64,000 nucleotides of DNA from RHLJ01 sp965247355 (lineage in GTDB: Bacteria; Bacteroidota; Rhodothermia; Balneolales; Balneolaceae), in the NCBI GenBank assembly GCA_965247355.1, contig OZ252011.1, positions 1,798,001 to 1,862,000 of the forward strand. The letters are read 5' to 3'. The position numbers were made by a program, and so were the translations under genes. The notes under the pieces were generated by a model. That model did no database searches. It had not been told where the DNA came from and saw nothing but the letters and a program-made list of their open reading frames with translations. Shown here in pieces: positions 38,677 to 47,272 of the stretch. Positions within the stretch are counted from its first letter, which is position 1; each line of letters starts with the position of its first letter.

Positions 38677-39549
38677 TCATTTTATTCCATATGGGTTCAT
38701 ATCATTTATTTCAACAATTCCATCTTTGTCTGAATCAGTCCATCCAAAAAGTGATGGGGCAGTAATTAATATCTGCCCATCTTCCGCATCACTCCACTCA
38801 TGATCCCAACCGAACAGATGGCCTATTTCATGATGAAATACAGCATAAGCAATCCCTCGTAACTTTGCAGAATCAACTTCAAAGCCTTCATCAATAGAAT
38901 AAAACCAACCAATTTTTACCCAGTCATTTTCTCTTACCGCATAACCTCCACTGGGGTTCTGCTGATCCAGATCGATAAGTGCAATGATTTCATAAGAACT
39001 TCTGCTTATACCATAACTATCTGCAATAGACTTTAGCCCGTTAAAGGGAATTGGATCAGGGATTTCTGATGGATCTATATAAAGATTTATGGGAGTGAAC
39101 TGAATAATTGGTTCGTCCAGGTTAATTTCTTTTGAATATTCCAGATGATCCTGATTTATCGAGTTTATCGCTGAATTCCATTTTGAATTGAACTCATCAT
39201 CAATTTCAAGCGCTGGGTAATCTACAATAATATTTAGCACTTTAATTTCACCTCTGGGAACAATTGGAAAGGAAGTTTCAAGGGATATCAATCCACTTTC
39301 ATAAACATAGAGTCTGTGGAGGGTATTATCCAAGTAAATAGTACTAGTATATCTGGAGTTTTGGTCAGTATAAACGTATGCAGGGAACTCCACATTTAAA
39401 TCAAGCTCAGATTTATATGCTTCTATAATGAACTCTTCTACTTCTTCGGGATTAGAAGGGTTTGGACCTTTATCATTAACACAGCTAAAAAATGAAATAG
39501 TTAGTAAGGCCAAAAAATAAATATTGAACTGAATAAAGCACCGTTTCAT
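38677..39549 (-). CDS. Putative metzincin-type zinc metalloprotease lipoprotein
   Basis: A 290-residue protein with a lipoprotein-like signal (hydrophobic run then FFSCVNDKG, Cys about residue 23). Near the C terminus it has HHEIGHLFGWDHE, which fits the metzincin HExxHxxGxxH zinc site completely, so the catalytic Glu and three His are present. The last 20 residues, DSDKDGIVEINDMNP, look like a calcium-binding thrombospondin-3/EF-type loop. The region between (about 40-240) is not recognised. It is probably a surface or periplasmic protease tethered by lipid. No known subfamily can be named. It follows folE2 by 82 bases and may be a separate unit. Confidence 0.75.
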   Translation of the reverse strand: MKRCFIQFNIYFLALLTISFFSCVNDKGPNPSNPEEVEEFIIEAYKSELDLNVEFPAYVYTDQNSRYTSTIYLDNTLHRLYVYESGLISLETSFPIVPRGEIKVLNIIVDYPALEIDDEFNSKWNSAINSINQDHLEYSKEINLDEPIIQFTPINLYIDPSEIPDPIPFNGLKSIADSYGISRSSYEIIALIDLDQQNPSGGYAVRENDWVKIGWFYSIDEGFEVDSAKLRGIAYAVFHHEIGHLFGWDHEWSDAEDGQILITAPSLFGWTDSDKDGIVEINDMNPYGIK

Positions 39550-39631
39550 GAACCTTATTAACGCAAACCTTTTGGGTTGGTTTCATTGTTATTTTCTTCA
39601 CCTAAAAAAGCTTATTAAGTGAATTAGTGTG

Positions 39632-40531
39632 TTACCTCAACCCATTCGGTAAACCTTTGCAAATACGGCTTACAGCATCATGACTGTGAAGACTTTCCAG
39701 ATGCGCGCATCTTACCACAAAATCTCTGATGCTATTGTAGGTGTCCAATTCCTCATAAAGTAACCGAGCGGCATCTTCTACAAACTTTTGATAAGCTCCA
39801 TTTAGCTCTGCAAAAGCCTGCTCGTCTTCACGCTTCACCATAACCTGAGTTTCGGTCTTTAGTGCAGTTCGGCAAATCTGAACTAAATCTTCCACAAAGA
39901 ATTCATCCCGCAGAGCAACGGTAATATCTGCTTCACTTCGTTGACTGTGAGGAATTGCGGCTACTCCCCGGTCTTCTCTGGCGTGCTCAGCCAATTCATA
40001 AGAGCAAGGGCACGCGCTACTATATACAAATTTAAGATGCATGTGCTTATGGAACTGGTCGTAATTATCCAAATGACCTTCCATAGATACTTCATAATAC
40101 TGATATCCTTCCATGCCTGAGCGGAGGCTTTCCTGAATCATTGGATAGGAAAATGAAAGTCGTAAAAAAGCTTCCTGCGATTCCAAATCTGTTTTGTAAG
40201 CCTTTAGCACTTCTTCCAGCATATCCAAAGAAAATACCCGGTCTTTGAACTTGTAGAACGTTCTCATGATTCGACTCATATTGATGCCCTTTTTGTTGGC
40301 ATCAAGACTCACATAACCATCTACAGAAACTTCGAGTGTAATTGGCTTTCCATCTCTCTTTTTAAGTTGAAGTGGAAGCTTAAAATTAGAAATCCCTACC
40401 TGTTGAATCGGTACATTAGCACCTTCAATAAGTGATGCAGGACCATTTTGAAGGTCAGGAAGTGTTTCTTTGTATTCAGGAGTAATAGTAAATGTAGGGT
40501 CGTAGAACCTACGCACTTGATTAGAAATCAT
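39632..40531 (-). CDS. folE2: GTP cyclohydrolase FolE2 (type IB)
   Basis: FolE2 converts GTP to 7,8-dihydroneopterin triphosphate, the entry to folate, queuosine and tetrahydropterin pathways. The 299-residue protein has the family's VGISNFKLPL, the metal and catalytic region YSSACPCSYELAEH with its Cys residues, and SLHSHDAVSRI near the C terminus. Length is typical. It lies 25 bases after the PTPS/QueD-family gene, so the first two pterin steps are co-transcribed. Type IB enzymes can use metals other than zinc, and in some bacteria are favoured under zinc limitation; no Zur site was identified here. Confidence 0.94.
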   Translation of the reverse strand: MISNQVRRFYDPTFTITPEYKETLPDLQNGPASLIEGANVPIQQVGISNFKLPLQLKKRDGKPITLEVSVDGYVSLDANKKGINMSRIMRTFYKFKDRVFSLDMLEEVLKAYKTDLESQEAFLRLSFSYPMIQESLRSGMEGYQYYEVSMEGHLDNYDQFHKHMHLKFVYSSACPCSYELAEHAREDRGVAAIPHSQRSEADITVALRDEFFVEDLVQICRTALKTETQVMVKREDEQAFAELNGAYQKFVEDAARLLYEELDTYNSIRDFVVRCAHLESLHSHDAVSRICKGLPNGLR

Positions 40532-40556
40532 AATGGAGAAATCAGTATTAAATAAT

Positions 40557-40991
40557 TTATTTAGTCCAGCGATAAGGACAATATTCGGCTATGTTTCGTT
40601 CGGTCTCGAACAGCTTCACCGAATAGAGAACGCTTCCTGCTGATGCAGATGCTTCCACATCATCTTTCAGTTCTTCAAAAAAGGCTTTCACTAAATTCTC
40701 TGATGTGGGGATAATGCCTTTTAGAAAAGGGACATCAATATTCAGGTTTCTGTGATCGCAAGGCTCGGTAATTCTCTTCTTTATTATTTTTTTCAGCTTC
40801 CCAAGATCGATTACAAATCCAGTATCAGGATCAGGTTCTCCTGCAACGGTAACTTCAATCACATAGTTATGACCGTGCCAATTGGGATAGTTACACTTAC
40901 CAAATGCTTTTTGATTCCACTCCTCACTCTTAGCCGGGTTATTAAGGCGGTGTGCAGCGTTAAAATGTGTTTTACGGGTTACGAATATCAA
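40557..40991 (-). CDS. 6-pyruvoyl-/6-carboxy-tetrahydropterin synthase family protein
   Basis: A 144-residue enzyme acting on dihydroneopterin triphosphate. Zinc-binding His residues are in THFNAAHRL and WHGHNY; CDHRNLNIDVPF carries the catalytic Asp-His, and KLFETERNI the substrate-binding Glu. The catalytic Cys sits in GKCNYPNWHGH, five residues before the first His, as in the 6-pyruvoyl-tetrahydropterin synthase type, rather than the three-residue spacing (CxxxHGH) typical of QueD. It could therefore make 6-pyruvoyl-tetrahydropterin or act in queuosine synthesis. It is first in an operon with folE2. Confidence 0.9.
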   Translation of the reverse strand: MIFVTRKTHFNAAHRLNNPAKSEEWNQKAFGKCNYPNWHGHNYVIEVTVAGEPDPDTGFVIDLGKLKKIIKKRITEPCDHRNLNIDVPFLKGIIPTSENLVKAFFEELKDDVEASASAGSVLYSVKLFETERNIAEYCPYRWTK

Positions 40992-41075
40992 AGCTTTATT
41001 TCTTTAGTTGGATTCCTCCAAACCGAAAGAACATAACTTCGGTTCCAAAAAGCTAGTTTTTATTTATTCATTGAT

Positions 41076-41100
41076 AAAAAAAGGGGAACTCCGGTTCCCC
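41076..41100 (-). terminator. Rho-independent terminator for the repeat-containing T9SS gene
   Basis: GGGGAAC (41083-41089)/GTTCCCC (41094-41100) with a 4-base loop. The A-run at 41076-41082 becomes a seven-U tract on the minus-strand transcript. It lies 63 bases past the stop of the upstream minus-strand gene and before the PTPS gene. Confidence 0.88.
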
Positions 41101-41162
41101 GGAGCTCCCTTGTGATCAGCACACCTCACAATGAAGTGAGACGTTTCTTTGATAGAAAATGA

Positions 41163-44100
41163 TTATTTAATCAAGGTCATTTTCTTAGTTAGTACTACAT
41201 TATTAGCACCTACCAATCGGTAAATATATACACCACTTGAAAGTTGTGAAGCATCAAATGCTACTGTTTGACTACCAGCCTGTAATGTCTGGTTATTAAC
41301 TAGTGTAGCTACTTCCTGACCAAGCATGTTGTACACTTTCAATGTTACTTTTTGAGCAGATGGAAGTGCAAAACTGATGTTAGTGCTTGGGTTAAATGGG
41401 TTTGGATAGTTTTGATCCAGACTAACTCTTGTAGGGGCATCGAAAATTTCAATCTCATTGTCCACTCTAACTGTACTTCCGGATAAGTATCCATACTCGT
41501 CCAGTGTAGTCCACCCTGACATCCAGTTAGATGTTGGACCAAATGCACCCGCATAGGTAGTAGGACGGAAGAAAGAATCTTCAATCTCTTTCAATGTAAT
41601 AGTAGTAGCAGGACCACCATCTTGTGGTCTCGGATCAAGAGCCATTCCTTCAACTGTACGGTCGATACTTACTAATAATGGATCAGCAATTTCATTACCA
41701 CTAGCACCTAACATGGTTTGTACGAAGTCTTGTGGAGCAAAATCCGCCAGATCATTACCCGCCTTAAAACCAAACCACACAGAGTTCCCAACAATTAACG
41801 AATCGTTTTCTAATCGCTGACGGCTGTCAAACGGCTTACTACCTGCATTGTCAATGTCTTCTACATTAATTCCGGTTCCAGGACCCGCTGATCCGAAATC
41901 AGTGAAAATAGAGTTGTAGTAGAATCCGGCTGTGTTATCACGGAATAACAACATCTCTTCACCGTCTCCTGAAGGAGTAGCGTCTACACCCGCTCCTATG
42001 TAAGTAACGTTAGACACCATGGGGGAAGCAAACGGAGTTGTATTCTCATTCCCTCCTGCTCCATCCATCTCCGCTACACGACCCGCTGCATCAGGAGCCT
42101 GGATCGCAAACCAGAATTGGTGTTTGCCACGGAATCCCTGATCCCAGTCAAAAGCATCATCAGCATTAAAGGCAGATACTAAATAACGAGTATTTACAGT
42201 TCCTCCAAAGAATTCAAATCCATCATCATCAGAAGCAAACGACTCTACATACTCAATCGTAGTTCCAGCTCCAACTGCTCCAACAGTCAGACCTTGAATC
42301 TCATTACCTGTCTCTGCTCCAATAGATTTTCCAGAGTGACGAATAGAGATATAACGCAGCACTCCTGAGTTATCCATGTCATCATCACCACCATAGAATG
42401 CGCGGTTGTCGCCTTCCGGTGTAATGGTTCCAACTCCTTCAATTTCCTGCTCAGAGGCATTGTTGGTAGTTGCGTTTCCTAAAACTACAAGACCACCCCA
42501 CTCACCACGATTGGTTTCATCAAAGGTTCCATCATCCGAGGTAGAAGTAAAAATAATCGGGTTGGTTGGAGTACCTTCGGCAAAAATCTGGGCACCTCGG
42601 GTAATTACTAAGGCAGAAGCATCTAAGTTCGATCCTGTACGCCCCTCAATGCGTGTACCAGGCTCAATAAATAGCTTGCCTCCCTCTTCCAGAAATACCA
42701 GCTTATCCAGCTCATAAATGTTATCTGATGTCCAATAGTATGTAGTATTGCCTACCAAATCCGCATCCGTTACTACTACTCGGTTTGGCGTTCCAGCATC
42801 AGGAGTAATATCTGCTAAATAACCATACTCGTCCAGTGTAGTCCATCCCTTCATCCAATTGTCGGTAGGTCCAAAAGCACCCGCATAAGAAGTTGGTCTG
42901 AAAAATGGATCGTCCATTTCGTTAAGATCGATAGTTAAAGCAGGAGATGATGCGCCTGGACGAGGATCGAGCCCTTTAGCTTCAACAGTTCTGTTAACTC
43001 CAACTAATGCAGGATCAGCAATTTCATTACCACTAGCACCTAACATGGTTTGTACGAAGTCTTGTGGAGCAAAATCCGCCAGATCATTACCCGCCTTAAA
43101 ACCAAACCACACAGAGTTCCCAACAATTAACGAATCGTTTTCTAATCGCTGACGGCTGTCAAACGGCTTACTACCTGCATTGTCAATGTCTTCTACATTA
43201 ATTCCGGTTCCAGGACCCGCTGATCCGAAATCAGTGAAAATAGAGTTGTAGTAGAATCCGGCTGTGTTATCACGGAATAACAACATCTCTTCACCGTCTC
43301 CTGAAGGAGTAGCGTCTACACCCGCTCCTATGTAAGTAACGTTAGACACCATGGGGGAAGCAAACGGAGTTGTATTCTCATTCCCTCCTGCTCCATCCAT
43401 CTCCGCTACACGACCCGCTGCATCAGGAGCCTGGATCGCAAACCAGAATTGGTGTTTGCCACGGAATCCCTGATCCCAGTCAAAAGCATCATCAGCATTA
43501 AAGGCAGATACTAAATAACGAGTATTTACAGTTCCTCCAAAGAATTCAAATCCATCATCATCAGAAGCAAACGACTCTACATACTCAATCGTAGTTCCAG
43601 CTCCAACTGCTCCAACAGTCAGACCTTGAATCTCATTACCTGTCTCTGCTCCAATAGATTTTCCAGAGTGACGAATAGAGATATAACGCAGCACTCCTGA
43701 GTTATCCATGTCATCATCACCACCATAGAATGCGCGGTTGTCGCCTTCCGGTGTAATGGTTCCAACTCCTTCAATTTCCTGCTCAGAGGCATTGTTGGTA
43801 GTTGCGTTTCCTAAAACTACAAGACCACCCCACTCACCACGATTGGTTTCATCAAAGGTTCCATCATCCGAGGTAGAAGTAAAAATAATCGGGTTGGTTG
43901 GAGTACCTTCGGCAAAAATCTGGGCACCTCGGGTAATTACTAAGGCAGAAGCATCTAAGTTCGATCCTGTACGCCCCTCAATGCGTGTACCAGGCTCAAT
44001 AAATAGCTTGCCTCCCTCTTCCAGAAATACCAGCTTATCTAGCTCATAAATGTTATCTGATGTCCAATAGTATGTAGTATTGCCTACCAAATCCGCATCC

Positions 44101-44189
44101 GTTACTACTACTCGGTTCTGAGCTTGTAGTGTATTTGATAAAACGAATACAAAAAGTAATAGTAAAGCACTTTGTAATAAGTTTCTCAT
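41163..44189 (-). CDS. T9SS-secreted protein of two near-identical tandem repeats
   Basis: A 1008-residue protein with a signal peptide (1-24), two tandem 444-residue units (about 25-468 and 469-912), and a T9SS type A sorting tail (about 925-1008, LDQNYPNPFNPST to KKMTLIK). Each unit opens with NRVVVTDADLVGN and contains GGKLFIEPGTRIEG, IIFTSTSDDGTF, GEWGGLVVLGNA and VESFASDDDGFEFFGGTVN. The short repeated beta/turn patterns suggest a right-handed parallel beta-helix; I do not recognise an enzyme motif. The first 369 residues of each unit are identical in sequence, while the last 75 differ. It starts 35 bases after a TonB receptor gene on the same strand, so the two are probably one operon, perhaps with this protein capturing the receptor's ligand. 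Confidence 0.82.
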   Translation of the reverse strand: MRNLLQSALLLLFVFVLSNTLQAQNRVVVTDADLVGNTTYYWTSDNIYELDKLVFLEEGGKLFIEPGTRIEGRTGSNLDASALVITRGAQIFAEGTPTNPIIFTSTSDDGTFDETNRGEWGGLVVLGNATTNNASEQEIEGVGTITPEGDNRAFYGGDDDMDNSGVLRYISIRHSGKSIGAETGNEIQGLTVGAVGAGTTIEYVESFASDDDGFEFFGGTVNTRYLVSAFNADDAFDWDQGFRGKHQFWFAIQAPDAAGRVAEMDGAGGNENTTPFASPMVSNVTYIGAGVDATPSGDGEEMLLFRDNTAGFYYNSIFTDFGSAGPGTGINVEDIDNAGSKPFDSRQRLENDSLIVGNSVWFGFKAGNDLADFAPQDFVQTMLGASGNEIADPALVGVNRTVEAKGLDPRPGASSPALTIDLNEMDDPFFRPTSYAGAFGPTDNWMKGWTTLDEYGYLADITPDAGTPNRVVVTDADLVGNTTYYWTSDNIYELDKLVFLEEGGKLFIEPGTRIEGRTGSNLDASALVITRGAQIFAEGTPTNPIIFTSTSDDGTFDETNRGEWGGLVVLGNATTNNASEQEIEGVGTITPEGDNRAFYGGDDDMDNSGVLRYISIRHSGKSIGAETGNEIQGLTVGAVGAGTTIEYVESFASDDDGFEFFGGTVNTRYLVSAFNADDAFDWDQGFRGKHQFWFAIQAPDAAGRVAEMDGAGGNENTTPFASPMVSNVTYIGAGVDATPSGDGEEMLLFRDNTAGFYYNSIFTDFGSAGPGTGINVEDIDNAGSKPFDSRQRLENDSLIVGNSVWFGFKAGNDLADFAPQDFVQTMLGASGNEIADPLLVSIDRTVEGMALDPRPQDGGPATTITLKEIEDSFFRPTTYAGAFGPTSNWMSGWTTLDEYGYLSGSTVRVDNEIEIFDAPTRVSLDQNYPNPFNPSTNISFALPSAQKVTLKVYNMLGQEVATLVNNQTLQAGSQTVAFDASQLSSGVYIYRLVGANNVVLTKKMTLIK
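41680..42785 (-). repeat. Long intragenic repeat, copy A (second protein unit)
   Basis: 1106 bp, matching copy B at 43012-44117 with a constant offset of 1332 bp. By reading both lines I found one difference (C at 42708 against T at 44040), which is silent at a Leu codon. The block encodes residues about 469-837. Confidence 0.95.
43012..44117 (-). repeat. Long intragenic repeat, copy B (first protein unit)
   Basis: Partner of copy A. It starts exactly at the first codon after the signal peptide (residue 25) and ends inside a codon near residue 393. The 226-base stretch that completes each unit (41454-41679 and 42786-43011) is homologous but visibly diverged. Confidence 0.95.
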
Positions 44190-44224
44190 AGTTTTAGTTG
44201 AGTTTAGGTTATTTATTATATCAT

Positions 44225-47143
44225 CTAAAGAGAGTATTTAAGACTTGTACTAAATGACACTCCCCTTTTAAAAGACTGGAATATGTATTCCTGTCCCTTA
44301 AAATCGTATGATTGGACAATATCAGGGTTCAGGATATTGTCAATTTTAGCGCCTAATGAAAGATTACTTGAAAGCTGATAATTCAGGTTCCAGTTCAATG
44401 TATTATAAGCGCGTTCAAACACGTTTGGTGTAGCATTTCCTGTTGCTAGCGAGAGTCGGTCACCAAACCGATTAAAAGAAAGGTTTGTACTTAATCCATT
44501 ATCATTTTGGTACTGTAAATCAAGATTTATGATATATGGAGATTGTCCAAAAAGTTGGCGAGTTGAAGAAGCGTTTGGATTTGCTGCTCTAATAAAATCA
44601 AGTTCAATATCAGCGATATCAACTTCAGAATGTACAAAAGTTAAATTACCAGCAAACGTTAGGTTCTCTAATTTATAACCTAAAAAACCAAGACGTTTAC
44701 GAACTTCAAATTCAACGCCTTGCACTCTACCCTGTGGGACATTCTGAATGGAAGTAGCATTATTTCCAATATCATTTCGGATTACCCTTTCCATTGGGTT
44801 TTCCAAATCTTTATAGAAAGCAGAAAATGCGAAGATTTCGCCCGGTGATGGAAACCATTCATACCTGAGATCATAATTAGTAATAAGTGTTCTTTCCAGT
44901 GTTGGATTTCCCTGGAACAAAAAGTCACCTGCAAAATCAAAAGTAATCAGAGGCATCAATTCTCTTACTGTAGGTCTTGCGAGCGTTTTAGTGTAGGCAG
45001 CTCTGAAATTCGTACTTTCAGTAAGTGAATAAACTAAAGAAACTGAAGGAAGTAGATCCGTATTATCTAGTCTACCAACTCCCTGGAAACCCTCTCCATT
45101 AGGATTATCAGGAGTAACTGGGTTTGGAGTAATGGCTAAAACTGAGTCATTTGAAGTTGCAGTGATATCGGTCTTTTCAAACCGAGCTCCCCCAATAAAT
45201 CTCAGTTTACTTGTGATAAAAATGTCGATCATTCCATAGAATGCAGATATATTACTCTCAGAGTTATAAGAGTTTCGTACCTCTGTACCTTCCTGAATGT
45301 ACGTTCCATAATCATAACCTTGTCCTCTACCACTCGCAGTCGAGTCAATTATACCTTGCGTCCCAAAAAAATCAAACGCATCTCCATTGGCATCCCTAAT
45401 CGAATATGCATCGTTAAAGATATCGTATCTGTATTCATTGAAGTCACGTGTTTTTGAATCGTAAAAAGCACCTGTCTTAAAGTTCGAATTATCTAGAATG
45501 GGGATAGTAATATCCAGAATTCCAGATTTACCAGACTCATCGAGGTCTCTGAAAAATCTGGATGGTCGGGGATATAAAGAAGCAGGATTGGAAAATAAAG
45601 TTGTATCTGCTCCATTAATTTGTGTTTCCTGAGATTGAAGTAAAAAATACCTTAGATCAGGAGTCTCCATGGCATTTGTTGTTGTAGATAATTTCCACTC
45701 TACCTCAATATCTTTATATTGTTTAAATACACTTTTCCCTGTAAGGAAGAATGCATCAAGTGATCTTTCTTGGTATGAAAGAACATTAGAGAGTTGATTC
45801 GAATTAGGAACATCCTGCCAAAAACCTTCTACCAGTCTTCCGATATGAGAACCTGACTGAGTTTTAAAAAAGGAGAAATTTATCTTGTGATTACTGTGAG
45901 GTATATATGCAAGATTTATTAACGATCCCCAGTCAACATTGTCATCGGTTCTTTGGTCAGAATAAATTCTTTCCCCTGTAAGACTGTTTGTAGTACCATA
46001 CTCACCAACTAGCAGATATCTTCCAATTGTGCCATTATCATAATTATCAAAAGAACGAGAATATGTTAGGGATAGCGAGTATCCTAGTTTACCAATTCCA
46101 GTTACACTCTGATCTCCAAATGACAATCCAAAACCATAATCCATTGGAAGGGTTGTACTAACTGGGACCATTTCATTATTAAAAGCTCTGGAAGCTGAAT
46201 TTAGTAACCTCGATTCTGGGCTCCCTAAGTTATCGCCTGAAGATAAAACTGGAATGTCAGTATCTGAATTTCTCAATTCTGATAGGTAGTCTGGGATGTC
46301 TCTTTGACCATTATCATACCCTAACCAATCTGTATTGCTTCTTTCTCCTAATAAACCATCCTGAAATGAAATCTGAGAGTTATAGGAAGAAGAGATGGAG
46401 AAATCCAGTGTTCTCTCTTCAGGAAAGTCTTTAGTTGTAATATCCACTAAACCACCAGAGAAATTTCCTGGCTTATCTGGAGTAAATGTTTTTAGTGTAA
46501 CAACATTCTCAATAAGACTTGATGGTATAAGGTCCAGTTGAAAGGATTTTTTATCCGGATCAGCTGTTGGTAATTCTATACCATTCATATGTGTCGAAGA
46601 GTACCGCTCACCTAAGCCTCTTACATACACATATTTTCCTCCTACAACAGATGCTCCAACCACTTTCTTTAGGACACCTGCTGCATCTCCACTACCAGTT
46701 TTAGAAATAGTTTCTGAGGAGATTGCATCACTAAAAGCTACTGATTTTTGACGCTGTCTAAGCAAGCCGGCTTCGTTATTAAGAACTGCTTCTGCGGTTA
46801 CTACTATTTCATCCAGAAATTCGGATTCTGGCTCCATGGCTACATCCAGACGTACAGTTTCTCCTTCACCTACTTCTAAACCTGTGATGGTTTGTGAGGC
46901 ATAGGATAAATATGTAACAACCAGATTGTAGGTTCCTGCTGCAACTCTGCGGATGGTATAGTTTCCATCGATGTCGGTTGCTGTACCTTGGATGGTACCT
47001 TCTATTATTACGTTCACACCGATTAGGGTCTCCCCGGTCTCGGCATCAACTACTGTTCCAACAATTCTTCCGTCTTGCGCAAATAGATTGGATGAGATTA
47101 ATAGCGCAACACTTAGAAAAAGTGTGTTTTTGAATTTGATCAC
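44225..47143 (-). CDS. TonB-dependent receptor with carboxypeptidase-regulatory-like domain
   Basis: A 972-residue outer-membrane receptor with a signal peptide ending at LFAQ (about 23). The CarboxypepD_reg-like domain (about 24-115) has VVDAETGETLIGVNVIIEGT and YTIRRVAAGTYNLVV. The plug (about 125-250) has ISKTGSGDAAGVLKKVVG, YVYVRGLGERYSSTHMNGI and NFSGGLVDITTKDFP. The rest (about 260-972) is the barrel, with NFRAAYTKTLARPTVRELMP, common in this receptor subgroup. The substrate is unknown. It is followed by the repeat-containing T9SS gene and has no SusD. The 129-base upstream gap to ftsH holds its promoter. Confidence 0.92.
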   Translation of the reverse strand: MIKFKNTLFLSVALLISSNLFAQDGRIVGTVVDAETGETLIGVNVIIEGTIQGTATDIDGNYTIRRVAAGTYNLVVTYLSYASQTITGLEVGEGETVRLDVAMEPESEFLDEIVVTAEAVLNNEAGLLRQRQKSVAFSDAISSETISKTGSGDAAGVLKKVVGASVVGGKYVYVRGLGERYSSTHMNGIELPTADPDKKSFQLDLIPSSLIENVVTLKTFTPDKPGNFSGGLVDITTKDFPEERTLDFSISSSYNSQISFQDGLLGERSNTDWLGYDNGQRDIPDYLSELRNSDTDIPVLSSGDNLGSPESRLLNSASRAFNNEMVPVSTTLPMDYGFGLSFGDQSVTGIGKLGYSLSLTYSRSFDNYDNGTIGRYLLVGEYGTTNSLTGERIYSDQRTDDNVDWGSLINLAYIPHSNHKINFSFFKTQSGSHIGRLVEGFWQDVPNSNQLSNVLSYQERSLDAFFLTGKSVFKQYKDIEVEWKLSTTTNAMETPDLRYFLLQSQETQINGADTTLFSNPASLYPRPSRFFRDLDESGKSGILDITIPILDNSNFKTGAFYDSKTRDFNEYRYDIFNDAYSIRDANGDAFDFFGTQGIIDSTASGRGQGYDYGTYIQEGTEVRNSYNSESNISAFYGMIDIFITSKLRFIGGARFEKTDITATSNDSVLAITPNPVTPDNPNGEGFQGVGRLDNTDLLPSVSLVYSLTESTNFRAAYTKTLARPTVRELMPLITFDFAGDFLFQGNPTLERTLITNYDLRYEWFPSPGEIFAFSAFYKDLENPMERVIRNDIGNNATSIQNVPQGRVQGVEFEVRKRLGFLGYKLENLTFAGNLTFVHSEVDIADIELDFIRAANPNASSTRQLFGQSPYIINLDLQYQNDNGLSTNLSFNRFGDRLSLATGNATPNVFERAYNTLNWNLNYQLSSNLSLGAKIDNILNPDIVQSYDFKGQEYIFQSFKRGVSFSTSLKYSL

Positions 47144-47272
47144 GAGTGTGCTGATTTATTTTGTTCGCGTTTATTCATTGCGATACAAAACTACACTACA
47201 CTCTTTGCGGTACTGTTATCTCCGGTTTATCCTTTTGTTACCAGTAGATTATCTAAATGTTACCCGTCTCCC

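Noticed and set aside
42406..44049. Two identical 103-residue open frames (42406-42717 and 43738-44049) on the strand opposite the T9SS repeat gene
   Set aside because: They are identical only because the underlying DNA repeat is; they have low-complexity Ser/Pro composition and lie fully antisense to a well-supported gene.
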